A DNA stretch of 24,794 bases from NCBI GenBank assembly GCA_016208645.1, contig JACQXP010000015.1, positions 1 to 24,794 of the forward strand. The letters are read 5' to 3'. Under the pieces are notes generated by a model. That model searched no databases. It saw nothing but the letters and a program-made list of their open reading frames with translations, and was not told where the DNA came from. Position 1 is the first letter of the stretch. Each line of letters starts with the position of its first letter. This DNA comes from Candidatus Methylomirabilota bacterium. GTDB lineage: Bacteria; Methylomirabilota; Methylomirabilia; Methylomirabilales; 2-02-FULL-66-22. A program made the position numbers and the translations under genes. Below are positions 23,623-24,794 of the stretch, piece after piece.

Positions 23623-23638
23623 GGTTGCATTTCCCACG

Positions 23639-23753
23639 GAAATTGGAAATCGGAAACTGGAAGCTGGAGCAGATTGGAAACTGGAAGTCGGTAACTCGGG
23701 CGGTCCGTGGTTTCCATTTTCCAGTTTCCGTTTTCCAGTTTCCAGCTTCCGCC
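23639..23753. repeat. GGAAACTGGAA-type repeat island forming a long imperfect palindrome
   Basis: Left arm at 23639-23690 is composed of GGAAAT, GGAAACT, GGAAGCT units and right arm at 23709-23750 of TTTCC, TTTCCAG, TTCCAGC units, roughly the reverse complement. A 20-bp centre separates them. It lies between the zinc-ribbon and U32 genes and could extrude as a hairpin. Confidence 0.7.
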
Positions 23754-23754
23754 G

Positions 23755-24723
23755 CTACGCGGCGGGCACCGGCTGGCGCGCCTCGATCAGCAGCAGGCGC
23801 GTGCCCTCGCCGCGGGCCACGTTCCGCCCCGCCTCGATGCGGGCTAACGTGGCGCGCCACGGCGTGAGGTCGAACGGCTGGCCCATGGGCTGGGCCAGGT
23901 AGCCGTCAATCAGATCCCGGTAGAACCGGACCATTTCCCCCACCAGGGGCACCGGGTACTCGCGCCCCTGGATCTTCAGGCAATGGACCCCCAGGTCAAT
24001 AAGGTGTGGGATGTCCTCCAGCAGGAAGAACGCATCGTTCTTGAGGGCGACCCGATCTTCCCATCGGGTTATGCCGCTGTACAGCTCCCACGACTCCAGG
24101 CAGACGCGGTAATCCAGGCCGCCGCGGTTCGGGCTTCCCTTGAACTGGTCCTTCCCGGAGGGGTCCGTCGTCCGCTCCAGCCGGTGGTAGGGGGACATCC
24201 AGCACTTCCCCAGGTACGTATAGCAGTAGTTGGCGTGGATCAGGATCTCGATCCCGACGTCCATCTGCTCCTTGCGCGAGGCCAGCTCCTTGAGGGTCAG
24301 CTTGGTGTCCGCGACCACCTGGGACACCCCGATGGAGCGGTAGAAGCGCACGTCCTCGTCGTTGAGGATGTTCGCCCCGATGCTGGCGTGGATGGTGAGA
24401 TGGGGGAAGCGCCGGTGGACCTCGGCGATGGCCCCGATGTCCGTCAGGATGGCGCCGTCCACCCCCCAGGCCACGAAGCGCTCCATCTTGCGCAGCATGG
24501 GCGGGATCTCGCGTGACTGCATGTTGGTATTGATGGCCACCCGCAGCTTCGCCCCGCCGGCGTGGGCCATCAGGACGGCCTCCCGGATGTCCTCCTCGGG
24601 CAGCTCATAGCGGTCCCGCCGCCGGCTCCAGCCGCGCGGCCCCACGTAGATGGCGTTGGCGCCGTTCGCCACCACCGCCTCGACCATGGCAAGATTGCCC
24701 GCCGGTGCCAAAAGCTCAACCAT
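23755..24723 (-). CDS. Peptidase U32 family protein with four cysteines
   Basis: The 322-residue product starts MVELLAPAGNLAMVEAVVANG, the typical U32 start with a LAPAGN strand followed by a GANAIYVG turn. Four cysteines are at Cys167, Cys174, Cys208 and Cys248, spaced as in U32 proteins that bind a [4Fe-4S] cluster (HANYCYTYLGKCWMSPYHR, LDYRVCLESWEL and GVHCLKIQGRE). Members act in RNA hydroxylation and ubiquinone hydroxylation as well as in protein turnover, so the exact reaction is not decided. The ATG at 24723 is chosen for family start; 21 further codons upstream lack similarity. The 71 bp upstream to the window edge shows no clear promoter. Confidence 0.85.
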   Translation of the reverse strand: MVELLAPAGNLAMVEAVVANGANAIYVGPRGWSRRRDRYELPEEDIREAVLMAHAGGAKLRVAINTNMQSREIPPMLRKMERFVAWGVDGAILTDIGAIAEVHRRFPHLTIHASIGANILNDEDVRFYRSIGVSQVVADTKLTLKELASRKEQMDVGIEILIHANYCYTYLGKCWMSPYHRLERTTDPSGKDQFKGSPNRGGLDYRVCLESWELYSGITRWEDRVALKNDAFFLLEDIPHLIDLGVHCLKIQGREYPVPLVGEMVRFYRDLIDGYLAQPMGQPFDLTPWRATLARIEAGRNVARGEGTRLLLIEARQPVPAA

Positions 24724-24794
24724 GATCCACACCCCATCCCGGAGAGGAAAGCCGCCCCCGGGGCGCGCCGCCATTGGGGATAGCAAAGGCCGCC

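Noticed and set aside
21391..23753. CRISPR arrays or phage attachment sites in the repeat islands
   Set aside because: Units are 7-11 bp, degenerate and without unique spacers of regular length, and no cas, integrase or tRNA genes are nearby.

Overview
The window is a strongly GC-rich, densely packed bacterial chromosome segment with few RNA or phage-like features. It is mainly housekeeping metabolism: three-part proton-translocating transhydrogenase, glycine cleavage system with split P-protein, DNA polymerase III delta, RNase D, a branched-chain amino-acid type ABC importer, gamma-glutamyltransferase, an HD phosphohydrolase and a U32 protein. The split gcvPA/gcvPB, the three-gene pnt set, the GC-rich intergenic repeat islands and a REP-associated transposase would fit an uncultured soil or subsurface lineage such as Candidatus Rokubacteria/Methylomirabilota or a deltaproteobacterium. 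That placement is inference; no rRNA or marker gene settles it.

Layout. Minus strand, 1-12325: the N-terminal part of a DAHP synthase runs off the left edge; pntA1-pntA2-pntB (3316 to 506); a compact RAYT transposase unit bounded by a perfect 27-bp inverted repeat (3355-4436); the glycine cleavage operon gcvT-gcvH-gcvPA-gcvPB (8955 to 4547), with a promoter and structured leader at 8956-9218; rnd-holA (11871 to 9262); and a small cupredoxin-like lipoprotein (12325 to 11927). Plus strand, 12417-23175: livK-livH-livM-livG-livF, an alpha/beta hydrolase, a gamma-glutamyltransferase, a 471-residue protein of unknown function built from two related halves, a DUF4177-like small protein, and a COG1078-type HD protein. 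Minus strand again at the right end: a zinc-ribbon protein and a U32-family protein.

How the genes work together. The gcv genes encode P, H and T proteins for glycine decarboxylation (the L protein is not here). The transhydrogenase couples the proton gradient to NADPH supply. The liv cluster would import amino acids or small amides, and the adjacent gamma-glutamyltransferase could process gamma-glutamyl compounds, though their functional link is only inferred from proximity.

The most notable observation is that three otherwise well-conserved genes carry short internal losses: pntA1 lacks about 30-35 N-terminal residues in frame, gcvPA lacks about 45 codons and is frameshifted at an 8-10 nt junction readable in both frames, and livH lacks about 18 codons and is frameshifted. 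These could be real deletions or assembly collapses; reads are needed. Other points are the self-contained RAYT unit next to pntA1, an enlarged HolA, the duplicated hypothetical protein, and several intergenic islands of short degenerate repeats, each with its own motif, some folding into long imperfect palindromes. I saw no CRISPR array, tRNA, rRNA, prophage or defence system.
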